64,000 nucleotides of DNA from Saprospiraceae bacterium (GTDB lineage: Bacteria > Bacteroidota > Bacteroidia > Chitinophagales > Saprospiraceae): contig JABAQQ010000041.1 of NCBI GenBank assembly GCA_019187225.1, positions 81,968 through 145,967 on the forward strand. The letters run 5' to 3'. The notes beneath the pieces are model-generated. The model saw only the letters and a program-made list of their open reading frames with translations, was not told where the DNA came from and did no database searches. Within the stretch, counting starts at the first letter, position 1. Each line of letters begins with the position of its first letter. A program made the translations under genes and the position numbers. Positions 53,415 through 62,090 of the stretch are shown one piece after another.

Positions 53415-54770
53415 TCAGTGATGCGCCGGGATCATTTCTTCGTACTCTTTCACCAGGTCTTCGTAGTAATCGAGGCCGAGGTGTGTGATAAGCTCCTCAC
53501 CCATGAGGTAGCGGAGCGTATTTTCGAGTTTGCTCAACTGTTTGAATATGTCGTGCTGAGGCGGCAAGCCGGGCGCGGTTTGCGGCGCTTTGAAGTAGAA
53601 CGACAGCCATTCCTGTATTCCTGTCATGCCTGCGCGCTGCGCCAGATCGAGAAACAACGCCAGGTCGAGCACGATCGGAGCGGCGAGGATAGAATCGCGG
53701 CACAGAAAATTGATCTTTATCTGCATACCGTAGCCAAGCCAGCCGAAAATATCAATATTATCCCAGCTTTCCTTGTTGTCACCGTGCGGCGGATAATAAT
53801 TAATGCGGATCTTATGATAGATATCGCCGTAGAGATCGGGTTGAAGGTCAGCATTGAAAATACCGTCGAGCACGCTTCCTTTGGAGACTTCCTTGGTTTT
53901 AAAATTTTCCGGCGCATCCAGCACAGCGCCATCGCGATTGCCCAGAATATTAGTTGAAAACCAACCTCTTACACCCAATGCCCGTGCGTGCAAACCCGGC
54001 GCCACGATGGTTTTCATCAGTGTCTGACCGGTTTTGAAATCTTTGCCTGCGATGGCCGTTTTGGTTTTGTGCGCGAGTTCCAGGATAGCCGGAATGTCGC
54101 AGGTGAGATTGGGTGCGCCATTGGCGAACGGAACGCCACATTTCAACGCAGCATATACGTAGATCATGCTCGGCGCGATGCGTTCGTCGTTGTTGCGCAG
54201 GCCTGCTTCAAAGGCTTCGAGTGACTGGTGTACGTCGCTCGGTTCGATGTATGCTTCCGTAGAAGCACACCAGACGATAACGAGTCGGTCGCATCCGTTC
54301 TCCGTTTTGAAGCGGCGGATGTCGTCCATGAGTTGTTCGGCGAGGTCCATTTTAGTAGGGCCGGTTTTCACGTGGGTGCCATCGAGGTTGCGGACGAATT
54401 TTTTGTCAAAAACCGCCTTCATCGGGCTGATCTTCTGCAAGTCGTCTTTCAGCAGCTCCACCAACGGGCGTTCGAGCACTTTCGCTTGCAGGGCAGCTTC
54501 ATAAACGTTATCGGCGTACACGTCCCAGCCGCCAAAAACGATGTCGTCGAGCGATGCCAGCGGTACGAACTCTTTGATGTGCGGATTGCGGTCTTCCGTG
54601 CGTTTTCCAAGCCGGATGGTACCCATTTGGGTCAGAGAACCGATTGGGAGGGCAATTCCTTTGCGGGCCGCAATGACGCCGGCGATAAACGTGGTGGATA
54701 CCGCGCCCATGCCGGGTGTGAGGATGCCGAGTTTGCCTTTTGCAGGCTGTATTTCGATTGATTTGCTCAT
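53415..54770 (-). CDS. ino1: myo-Inositol-1(3)-phosphate synthase (MIPS)
   Basis: The enzyme isomerises glucose 6-phosphate to inositol 3-phosphate with NAD. The glycine-rich NAD loop is LGILTPGMGAVSTTFIAG at the N-terminus. The conserved APNLTCDIPAILELA, KDFKTGQT and LGNRDGAVL segments follow, with KSWDN-like KESWDNIDIFGW and MQIKINFLCRDSILAAPIVL near the end. 451 residues. The ATG at 54770 (MSKSIEIQPAKGKLG) is preferred. It provides the head-group precursor for the CDP-alcohol transferase at 48980. Confidence 0.92.
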   Translation of the reverse strand: MSKSIEIQPAKGKLGILTPGMGAVSTTFIAGVIAARKGIALPIGSLTQMGTIRLGKRTEDRNPHIKEFVPLASLDDIVFGGWDVYADNVYEAALQAKVLERPLVELLKDDLQKISPMKAVFDKKFVRNLDGTHVKTGPTKMDLAEQLMDDIRRFKTENGCDRLVIVWCASTEAYIEPSDVHQSLEAFEAGLRNNDERIAPSMIYVYAALKCGVPFANGAPNLTCDIPAILELAHKTKTAIAGKDFKTGQTLMKTIVAPGLHARALGVRGWFSTNILGNRDGAVLDAPENFKTKEVSKGSVLDGIFNADLQPDLYGDIYHKIRINYYPPHGDNKESWDNIDIFGWLGYGMQIKINFLCRDSILAAPIVLDLALFLDLAQRAGMTGIQEWLSFYFKAPQTAPGLPPQHDIFKQLSKLENTLRYLMGEELITHLGLDYYEDLVKEYEEMIPAHH

Positions 54771-54811
54771 TTTATATGCGTGTGTTTTAGTATCAGGATG
54801 TTTTAAAACGT

Positions 54812-55840
54812 TCAAACAGACTCTTTTGCAGCTACCTTCTGTGCTTCCAGAATTTGCATATCGGGTATCGAATTATCTGCCAGTGTGACGTCGCCGCGTT
54901 CTTTGCGCAGGATACGCGAAAACAACCCCACCTCCTGGCTGAACAAAAAGGTAAGCCACAATTTGGTATAGGAACCGTGGTACAAAAGGTGATCGTAAAA
55001 TTCCGGGGCCAGTTTTTTCAACTTGGGCAGGTTGTTCCAGGGTATCGAGGGCATATCGTGGTGTTCGTTGTGAAAGCCCACATTCAGATTAATGGGATTC
55101 AAACGGCCGTAGTAGCTGTAGGTTTCCTGATTTTTATCCAGCACTAAGTAGTGTTCCTGGATCCAGCGGGCGCCCAGCGGGTGGAAGCCGATGGAAAACG
55201 CAAAACTCAATCCGAGGTAAGCCAGGGCTTTCCAACCGAAGAAATAAACGATGGCGATATCGAAGGCGAATTGCGCGACCACGTTCAGCACTACCCAGCG
55301 GTCAATCTCCGCAACTTCCCGGCAACGAACCGTGCGGGCTGCCTGAAAGATGGGAAAAAACAACAGCCACAAAGCTTTGCCGATAAAGTAGTTATTGATG
55401 AGTCTGGCTTCCCAACGCGAGGGCAGATCGGCATCGAGCTCGTGCACACCCTGAAAGCAATGGTGTTTGATGTGGTAATTTTTGAACGAAATGGCTGAGG
55501 GGATCAGCGTTGGAAAATTGGCTACGACGCCGGCGAGTATGTTCCAGCGCGGATTGCGAAAAATGAGGTTATGTGCTGCTTCGTGGATGCACACAAAAAG
55601 GGTATGAGAGGGGAATGCACCCACGAACCACGCCAGGGCGAGGATGAGCCACCAGCTCTGTTCGCGCAGTAAGTAGGCGCCTGTCACCTGAAATGCCACG
55701 CAGGCAAGGATGATGAGGGCGGTCCAGGGATTTTTTCCCATCAGGTTTTTGACTTCAGGATGCGAGGCGATGATTTCACGGGTGCGGATCCGATGCGGTT
55801 CGGTGCCGTTGACATACGTAAAATCCTGCTGATAAGCCAT
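54812..55840 (-). CDS. Sphingolipid delta-4 desaturase (DES1/DEGS-like)
   Basis: The 342-residue membrane protein has the three desaturase histidine boxes HEAAH (86-90), HIKHH (123-127) and HNEHH (257-261). Beyond a generic fatty acid desaturase it matches eukaryotic dihydroceramide delta-4 desaturase. The N-terminus has the DES-specific layout (DFTYVNGTEPHRIRTREII, HPEVKNLMGKNP); NVVAQFAFDIAIVYFFGWKA and the adjacent HPLGARWIQEHYLV and TYSYYGRLNPINLNVGFHNE are strongly DES1-like. It would insert the 4,5-trans double bond into dihydroceramide. It lies between the ceramide genes and MIPS in the same transcription direction. Activity and hydroxylase/desaturase specificity are untested. Confidence 0.88.
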   Translation of the reverse strand: MAYQQDFTYVNGTEPHRIRTREIIASHPEVKNLMGKNPWTALIILACVAFQVTGAYLLREQSWWLILALAWFVGAFPSHTLFVCIHEAAHNLIFRNPRWNILAGVVANFPTLIPSAISFKNYHIKHHCFQGVHELDADLPSRWEARLINNYFIGKALWLLFFPIFQAARTVRCREVAEIDRWVVLNVVAQFAFDIAIVYFFGWKALAYLGLSFAFSIGFHPLGARWIQEHYLVLDKNQETYSYYGRLNPINLNVGFHNEHHDMPSIPWNNLPKLKKLAPEFYDHLLYHGSYTKLWLTFLFSQEVGLFSRILRKERGDVTLADNSIPDMQILEAQKVAAKESV

Positions 55841-55985
55841 AAGCGGGAACTTGTCTGTTGTGTTACAAAATTTTAATTATCAATCTGTTATAAGTTTATG
55901 GGGGAGGTGGATTAATCCTTATGGTCATTAGCAGTTGAAAAACGTTCGTCGGTATACCGCTTTGGAAGCCCAAAGTCCGGCGGGT

Positions 55986-56972
55986 TCACAGCCACCGGTT
56001 ATCTTTATACCATTGCACGGTTTCTTCCATTCCTGTATACAGGTCGTAGCGGGGTCGGAACTGCAGATCGCCAAAGGTTTCGCTCGTGTCGCAAATCCAG
56101 CTTTCGGCGATGAGTTCCGGCAGTTTTTCTCGGTTCAACGGGGGCATTTCTCCCCGCCATTTGCCCGCTATTTCGGAAATACCTGCCACGGCGCGGACGA
56201 CCGGAAGCGGAACTTTCACTTGTATGGTACGGCGCTTGGTAACAGCCTCTACGGCTTTGCCCAATTCGGTATTAGAATAGGTTTTACCATCCGTAACCAA
56301 GTATTTTTTTCCCGAATGGCCGCGTTCGAGCGCTGCATACATCAGGTGGACCAGGTCTTTTACGTAAATAAAACTCAGTTGCTGCGGTTGGTTGCCGAGT
56401 AAAAATGCCCAGCCCTGTGCGGCAAGTTTGATGGCCAAGTAAATGCCTTTTTCCCGTGGGCCAAATACGGCTGTCGGTTGTACGGCGGTCCAGGGAAAGT
56501 CGTTTAGCGAAGCGAGGTATTGTTCGGATGCGAGTTTGCTTTCGCCATAAAAAGTGACAGGCCGCGGCGTTTGGCCCGGTTTGAGCAATTGATCGTACCG
56601 GACTGGGCCTACGGCTGCCAGGCTACTGACGTATAAGAATTTCTCCGGTATCAGTTCATGATTCAGAAGGGTATCGGCAAAACGTTTCGTGTTGTCAAAA
56701 TTGCTGGCGAAGTAGCCTTCCCGGTTCGGTTCCTTGGTACTGCCCGCGTTGTGGATGATGAAGTCGAAACGGCCGGAATTTTTAAGTTTTTCCTGTAAAT
56801 CGGCTTCGTTGCGAAAATTCAATTCCAGAAACCGGATGCGCTTATCCTGCAGCCACCGTCTGTCACTGGTAGGTCGCACAGCAGCGGTTACTTCCCAACC
56901 CCGGTTCAGCCCCTCTTCTGCCAAAAAACCGCCGATAAAACCGGACGCGCCGGTGATGAGTATTCGTTTCAT
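55986..56972 (-). CDS. NAD(P)-dependent epimerase/dehydratase-type SDR, candidate ceramide reductase (CerR-like)
   Basis: An extended SDR of 328 residues: GASGFIGG (8-15), catalytic Ser116/117 in YVSSLAAVG and Tyr142-Lys146 in YGESKLASEQ. Substrate binding is not readable from sequence. In bacterial ceramide synthesis (Spt, bCerS, CerR of Caulobacter) the third enzyme is an epimerase/dehydratase-family protein that reduces 3-oxoceramide. The gene follows the candidate acyltransferase with one base between stop and start, and SPT is next upstream, so CerR is the most economical assignment. Confidence 0.78.
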   Translation of the reverse strand: MKRILITGASGFIGGFLAEEGLNRGWEVTAAVRPTSDRRWLQDKRIRFLELNFRNEADLQEKLKNSGRFDFIIHNAGSTKEPNREGYFASNFDNTKRFADTLLNHELIPEKFLYVSSLAAVGPVRYDQLLKPGQTPRPVTFYGESKLASEQYLASLNDFPWTAVQPTAVFGPREKGIYLAIKLAAQGWAFLLGNQPQQLSFIYVKDLVHLMYAALERGHSGKKYLVTDGKTYSNTELGKAVEAVTKRRTIQVKVPLPVVRAVAGISEIAGKWRGEMPPLNREKLPELIAESWICDTSETFGDLQFRPRYDLYTGMEETVQWYKDNRWL

Positions 56973-56973
56973 G

Positions 56974-58095
56974 TCAGATGTCCTTTTCGTAGATCCGGTA
57001 CTTTCGGTAAACCTCTCCTTTGATCTGGACCAAAGCGCGGTTCATCATGTCGTTGTTTTCCAAAATCCAGGAAGCCTCGGCACGCCGGATGCCTTTTCCC
57101 ACACCTGCCTTTATGATGCGGACGTAAAAACAAACATCTATACCCAGCCGGCGATATTCTTTTAAAGTGCCGAGTGCGAGGATCCGGATACTTTTTATTT
57201 TTTTCAATCCCAGCAGCAATTTAAAAAGGCCGAATGGAAAGAGTCGCCCGCGTTTGAGTTTTATCTGGGCTTCGTTCACGTTCGGTATAGCAAGCGCAAC
57301 ACCTATGATCTTTCCATCTTTTTCGGCAAAATAGACCAGATCCGGGTCAATGATCATTTTCAAATCTTTTCCGATCTGGCGCACTTCCGCATCCGTCATC
57401 GGTACGAAGCCGGTGTTCTCCGCCCACGAAGCATTGTAAACGGGAAGAAATTTCTCAATTTCTCCCTGGTAATTTTTCATATTGATCTGCCGGATCGAAA
57501 TGCCGCGTTCGGACAGCCGGGCTTCCAACTTTTCGGCAAAATCCATGGCTTCATGCGGCAGGCGATCGGAGCGAAAATCGTAACACAACAGATCGGTAGA
57601 CTTGACAAACCCGTATTGTTCGATAAGTGGAACGAGATACGCCGCGTTATAAGCGTTCATGATGAATGGAGGCTCGTCGAAATTTTCCACCAGCAATCCC
57701 ACCACTTCGTTGGTGGAAAAACTGGCCGGACCGATCATTTTCCCCAAGCCTTCTTTCCGCAACCATTCGGCCGCAGTGTCGAGGAGTTTTTTCGCCACTT
57801 CCTCGTCATTGATCACATCGAAAAAACCAAAAAATCCTTCCTGCTTCCCGGTGAACGCAATATGGTTGTTGTTCCGGATGGCAGCGATGCGTCCCACTAT
57901 TTTTCCATCTTTTATTGCCAAAAAATACTCCGCCTTGGAATGATGCCAAAACGGGGATTTTTTCGGATCCAACAAAGCTTCCTGCTCCATGTAGAGCATG
58001 GGTACGTAATTCGGGTCGTCGGCATACAGATCATGCGGAAAGTCAATGAACTGCCGGAGTTGCTTTTTGGATTCGACTTTGACGATTTCGGTCAT
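56974..58095 (-). CDS. GNAT-like acyltransferase, candidate bacterial ceramide synthase (bCerS)
   Basis: The 373-residue protein is a GNAT-fold relative. A first half (FIDFPHDLYADDPNYVPMLY, FFGFFDVINDEEVAKKLLD, GPASFSTNEVVGLLV) is followed by a second GNAT-like half with LALGTLKEYRRLGIDVCFYV and ASWILENNDMMNRAL. No signal peptide. In the bacterial ceramide pathway the N-acylation of 3-ketosphinganine is done by a GNAT-family enzyme unrelated to eukaryotic CerS, and the position between SPT and the reductase fits that role. Direct proof is lacking; homologues are usually annotated as hypothetical. Confidence 0.72.
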   Translation of the reverse strand: MTEIVKVESKKQLRQFIDFPHDLYADDPNYVPMLYMEQEALLDPKKSPFWHHSKAEYFLAIKDGKIVGRIAAIRNNNHIAFTGKQEGFFGFFDVINDEEVAKKLLDTAAEWLRKEGLGKMIGPASFSTNEVVGLLVENFDEPPFIMNAYNAAYLVPLIEQYGFVKSTDLLCYDFRSDRLPHEAMDFAEKLEARLSERGISIRQINMKNYQGEIEKFLPVYNASWAENTGFVPMTDAEVRQIGKDLKMIIDPDLVYFAEKDGKIIGVALAIPNVNEAQIKLKRGRLFPFGLFKLLLGLKKIKSIRILALGTLKEYRRLGIDVCFYVRIIKAGVGKGIRRAEASWILENNDMMNRALVQIKGEVYRKYRIYEKDI

Positions 58096-58143
58096 GCCGA
58101 TACAGGGTGGTTAGGAAGTTGATTTTTAATATGAATATGCAGG

Positions 58144-59382
<1,239 letters not shown>

Positions 59383-59413
59383 TTATTGTTTTACGAATGT
59401 TTTGAAATCAATG

Positions 59414-60049
59414 TCATGTTTTTTTTCGGGTCAGATTAATAGTCGTATTAAAAACGTAGTCCCACAGCGGATTGCTGACACCGAACCCCCGGTCGTTTTC
59501 CTGGTAGTGGTGCAGCATGTGGTGCTGCTTGATGCGTTGCCAAAAAGGATGATTCCAGCGCAGGTGATGCATGGCATAGTGCATCATATCGTAGCACAAA
59601 TAACCGAGCAGGAACCCTGCAAAAAACGGATAAACCGTAGGTATTCCAAAAATGGCCCGGAAACCGAAAAAGAAAATAAATGCCAGTGGAATGCTCACGC
59701 TGGGTGGCATAACGAGCCGAAAACGGTCGTTCGGGTAGTCATGGTGAACGCCGTGCCAGATAAAATGCAGCCGTTCGCCCCAACGCCCCGGTGGAACCCA
59801 GTGAAAAACAAAGCGGTGTAATACATATTCGGTAAAGGTCCATACGAACAACCCTGCCAATAACAGCCCTATCATGTTGATCCAGCCGCCGTTCCATTGC
59901 CACAACAGCCAAAAAAACAACGGTACGTACAGCAACAGCGGCACGGTAAAGTGCACTTTGGACAGGGCTTCCATCCACGCGGCCTTGAACATCCGGGTAG
60001 ATTCGGTGGAATTGGATATAAATTTTCGTGGTTGCTCTTTTGTTGCCAT
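59414..60049 (-). CDS. Fatty acid 2-hydroxylase-like protein (FA2H/Scs7 type)
   Basis: This 211-residue membrane protein has the di-iron histidine motifs of the fatty acid hydroxylase superfamily: EYVLHRFVFH (His78, His83), HFIWHGVHHDYP (His95, His99, His102, His103), YDMMHYAMHH (His157, His161, His162) and KQHHMLHHY (His176, His177, His180, His181). The spacing and the FGVSNPLWDYVF ending match FA2H/Scs7, which hydroxylates the alpha carbon of ceramide acyl chains, rather than sterol desaturases. It lacks the cytochrome b5 domain of the eukaryotic enzymes. It is the first gene of the cluster, 34 bp before SPT. Confidence 0.87.
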   Translation of the reverse strand: MATKEQPRKFISNSTESTRMFKAAWMEALSKVHFTVPLLLYVPLFFWLLWQWNGGWINMIGLLLAGLFVWTFTEYVLHRFVFHWVPPGRWGERLHFIWHGVHHDYPNDRFRLVMPPSVSIPLAFIFFFGFRAIFGIPTVYPFFAGFLLGYLCYDMMHYAMHHLRWNHPFWQRIKQHHMLHHYQENDRGFGVSNPLWDYVFNTTINLTRKKT

Positions 60050-60552
60050 TTGTTCAGCGATTTTTGAAAAATACTGGTCAAAAACTCTTCAAAAAACGAC
60101 TTTTCTGTAAAATTTTCTCCCCTGCCGTGTGTACGCATTTCCCTTTCCGGACGTAAATTATGGTTCAAATCCGAGGTAAATATATTTTCCGGAGCAGCTA
60201 ATGAGGATGAGGAGTTGCGCGGGTCTTTTCCGTCGCAAAAAGAGTAGGTGGATTGTCGGCCGAACCCGCGTCGAACTGCGCGTTTGCAGTTAATTACCGG
60301 GTTCAAAATGTGGCAAATCTGGTATCAGGCTGGTAAAAAGGCCATTTGTGGGGATAAAGATAAGCAGCGCGATTCAAGTGAAGTTAACAGCAAGGAAAAA
60401 TTAAACAATCGTTTAAAATATTACACTGCGCTGATAATTCAATAAGTTGCATGCAAAGCGGAGCTGTGTTAAGGTCATTGAGGGTCATTATTAAAGTCAT
60501 TAGCGTTTTCAAAGAATGATTTAATGGCTTTAATAATGACCCCTAATGACCC
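60050..60552. other. Intergenic gap upstream of the sphingolipid cluster
   Basis: These 503 bp should contain the promoter of the lipid cluster and carry the palindrome at 60469-60556. No gene or RNA was recognised. No exact TAnnTTTG with proper spacing was found on the minus strand; TATTTTTC about 25 bp before the first gene is the nearest. GGTTCAAATCC at about 60162 resembles a tRNA T-loop but has no pairing around it. Confidence 0.5.
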
Positions 60553-60556
60553 TTAA
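60469..60556. repeat. Imperfect inverted repeat, about 35-bp arms, at the ahcY end
   Basis: TTAAGGTCATTGAGGGTCAT and the next 14 bases (60469-60502) pair with 60522-60556 with three mismatches and one gap; the 19-nt loop separates them. The right arm contains the TAA stop of ahcY (60553-60555). It may act as a terminator for ahcY, although T runs are absent. Confidence 0.7.
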
Positions 60557-61869
60557 TAGCGATAGTAATCCGGTTTGAACGGCCCTTCCGTTTTCACACC
60601 GATATATTCGGCCTGGTGCGGCTTGAGCTCTTCCAGTTCCACCCCGATTTTGGAAAGGTGCAGACGCGCAACTTTTTCGTCTAAGTGTTTCGGCAACATG
60701 TAAACCTTGTTGCCGTAATTTTTGCTGTTCTGCCAAAGTTCGATTTGCGCCAGTACCTGGTTGCTGAACGAGTTCGACATCACGAAAGAAGGGTGGCCTG
60801 TGGCACAACCGAGATTCACCAGACGGCCTTCCGCCAGTAAGATAATGTCTTTGCCTTCTACGTTGTAAATGTCCACCTGCGGTTTTACGGTTGATTTGGT
60901 ATGGCCGTATTTTTCGTTCAGCCAAGCCATATCTATCTCATTGTCAAAGTGCCCGATGTTGCACACGATGGTTTTATCGTTCATCAGGCGGAAATGCTTT
61001 TCCGTCACGATGTCGCAGTTGCCGGTGGCGGTGACCACGATGTTGGCACGCGGGATGGCGTTTTCCATGCGCTTCACTTCGAAACCGTCCATGGCCGCCT
61101 GCAGGGCGCAGATCGGATCAATTTCCGTAACGATCACACGGGCACCTGCCCCGCGCAGTGAAGCGGCTGAGCCTTTACCCACGTCGCCATAACCGGCTAC
61201 GACGGCCACTTTACCGGCGATCATAATGTCCGTCGCGCGGCGGATGGCGTCCACCAGGCTTTCCTTGCAGCCGTATTTATTGTCGAATTTCGACTTTGTC
61301 ACCGAGTCGTTGATGTTGATGGCGGGCAGTGGCAAAGTGCCTTTTGCCATGCGCTCGTAAAGGCGGTGCACACCCGTCGTGGTTTCTTCTGAAATACCGC
61401 GAATGCCCTGCACAAGTTCAGGATATTGATCCAGCACCATATTGGTAAGGTCGCCACCGTCGTCGAGGATCATATTGAGCGGCTTGCCGTCTTTGAAGGC
61501 AAAAAGCGTCTGCTCGATGCACCAGTCGAATTCCTCAGCATTCATGCCTTTCCAGGCAAAAACCGGAATACCTGCGGCAGCAATAGCGGCGGCGGCATGG
61601 TCCTGCGTAGAGAAAATATTGCACGAAGACCAGGAAACTTCCGCGCCCAGTTCCACGAGGGTTTCGATGAGCACGGCGGTTTGGATCGTCATGTGCAGGC
61701 AGCCGGCGATGCGTGCTCCCTGGAGCGGTTTGGAGGCGCCGAATTCCTCGCGCAGGGACATGAGTCCCGGCATTTCGGCTTCAGCGAGATGGATTTCTTT
61801 GCGGCCCCAATCGGCGAGGGCGATGTCTTTTACCTTGTAGGCGGGGCGAGTTTCTGTTGCAACAGCCAT
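60553..61869 (-). CDS. ahcY: Adenosylhomocysteinase
   Basis: The enzyme hydrolyses S-adenosylhomocysteine to adenosine and homocysteine, recycling the by-product of methylation. [20 protein letters not shown], the NAD-binding [18 protein letters not shown], and the C-terminal KPDYYRY are diagnostic. The ATG at 61869 ([15 protein letters not shown]) is chosen; the longer frame would need a TTG at 61896. 438 residues. It is not clearly part of the lipid cluster, from which it is separated by 503 bp and a palindrome. Confidence 0.95.
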   Translation of the reverse strand: MAVATETRPAYKVKDIALADWGRKEIHLAEAEMPGLMSLREEFGASKPLQGARIAGCLHMTIQTAVLIETLVELGAEVSWSSCNIFSTQDHAAAAIAAAGIPVFAWKGMNAEEFDWCIEQTLFAFKDGKPLNMILDDGGDLTNMVLDQYPELVQGIRGISEETTTGVHRLYERMAKGTLPLPAININDSVTKSKFDNKYGCKESLVDAIRRATDIMIAGKVAVVAGYGDVGKGSAASLRGAGARVIVTEIDPICALQAAMDGFEVKRMENAIPRANIVVTATGNCDIVTEKHFRLMNDKTIVCNIGHFDNEIDMAWLNEKYGHTKSTVKPQVDIYNVEGKDIILLAEGRLVNLGCATGHPSFVMSNSFSNQVLAQIELWQNSKNYGNKVYMLPKHLDEKVARLHLSKIGVELEELKPHQAEYIGVKTEGPFKPDYYRY

Positions 61870-62013
61870 GTTTGAGTAGTCGTGAGAGTTTGACAATTGT
61901 GAGATGTTTTATTTGGGGAAATGGATTTTGGAGATGTGCAAACAAAACATCGTTCGGTTTGGTTGTCGAAAGCGGGGTGCAAAGGTAGGAAAAACATTGG
62001 TCGTTGCAGCCGA

Positions 62014-62059
62014 AAAAAATCCGCCCCATAGCAACAAGGTGCTACAGGACGGATTTTTT
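62014..62059 (-). terminator. Intrinsic terminator of the right-edge gene
   Basis: AAAAAATCCG (62014-62023) pairs with CGGATTTTTT (62050-62059), with a further internal stem (TAGCA / TGCTA). On the minus strand a run of seven T follows. It lies 32 bp beyond the stop at 62091. The A-rich left side makes it potentially bidirectional. Confidence 0.75.
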
Positions 62060-62090
62060 CAAAAATGATGGCACACAAATCAAATAAAGA

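Noticed and set aside
54362-54378. Third parS-like site (TTTTCACGTGGG) in the MIPS gene
   Set aside because: The right half does not match the palindrome; it is a chance CACGTG.
60160-60180. tRNA suggested by GGTTCAAATCC
   Set aside because: No T-stem, acceptor or anticodon pairing can be formed around it.
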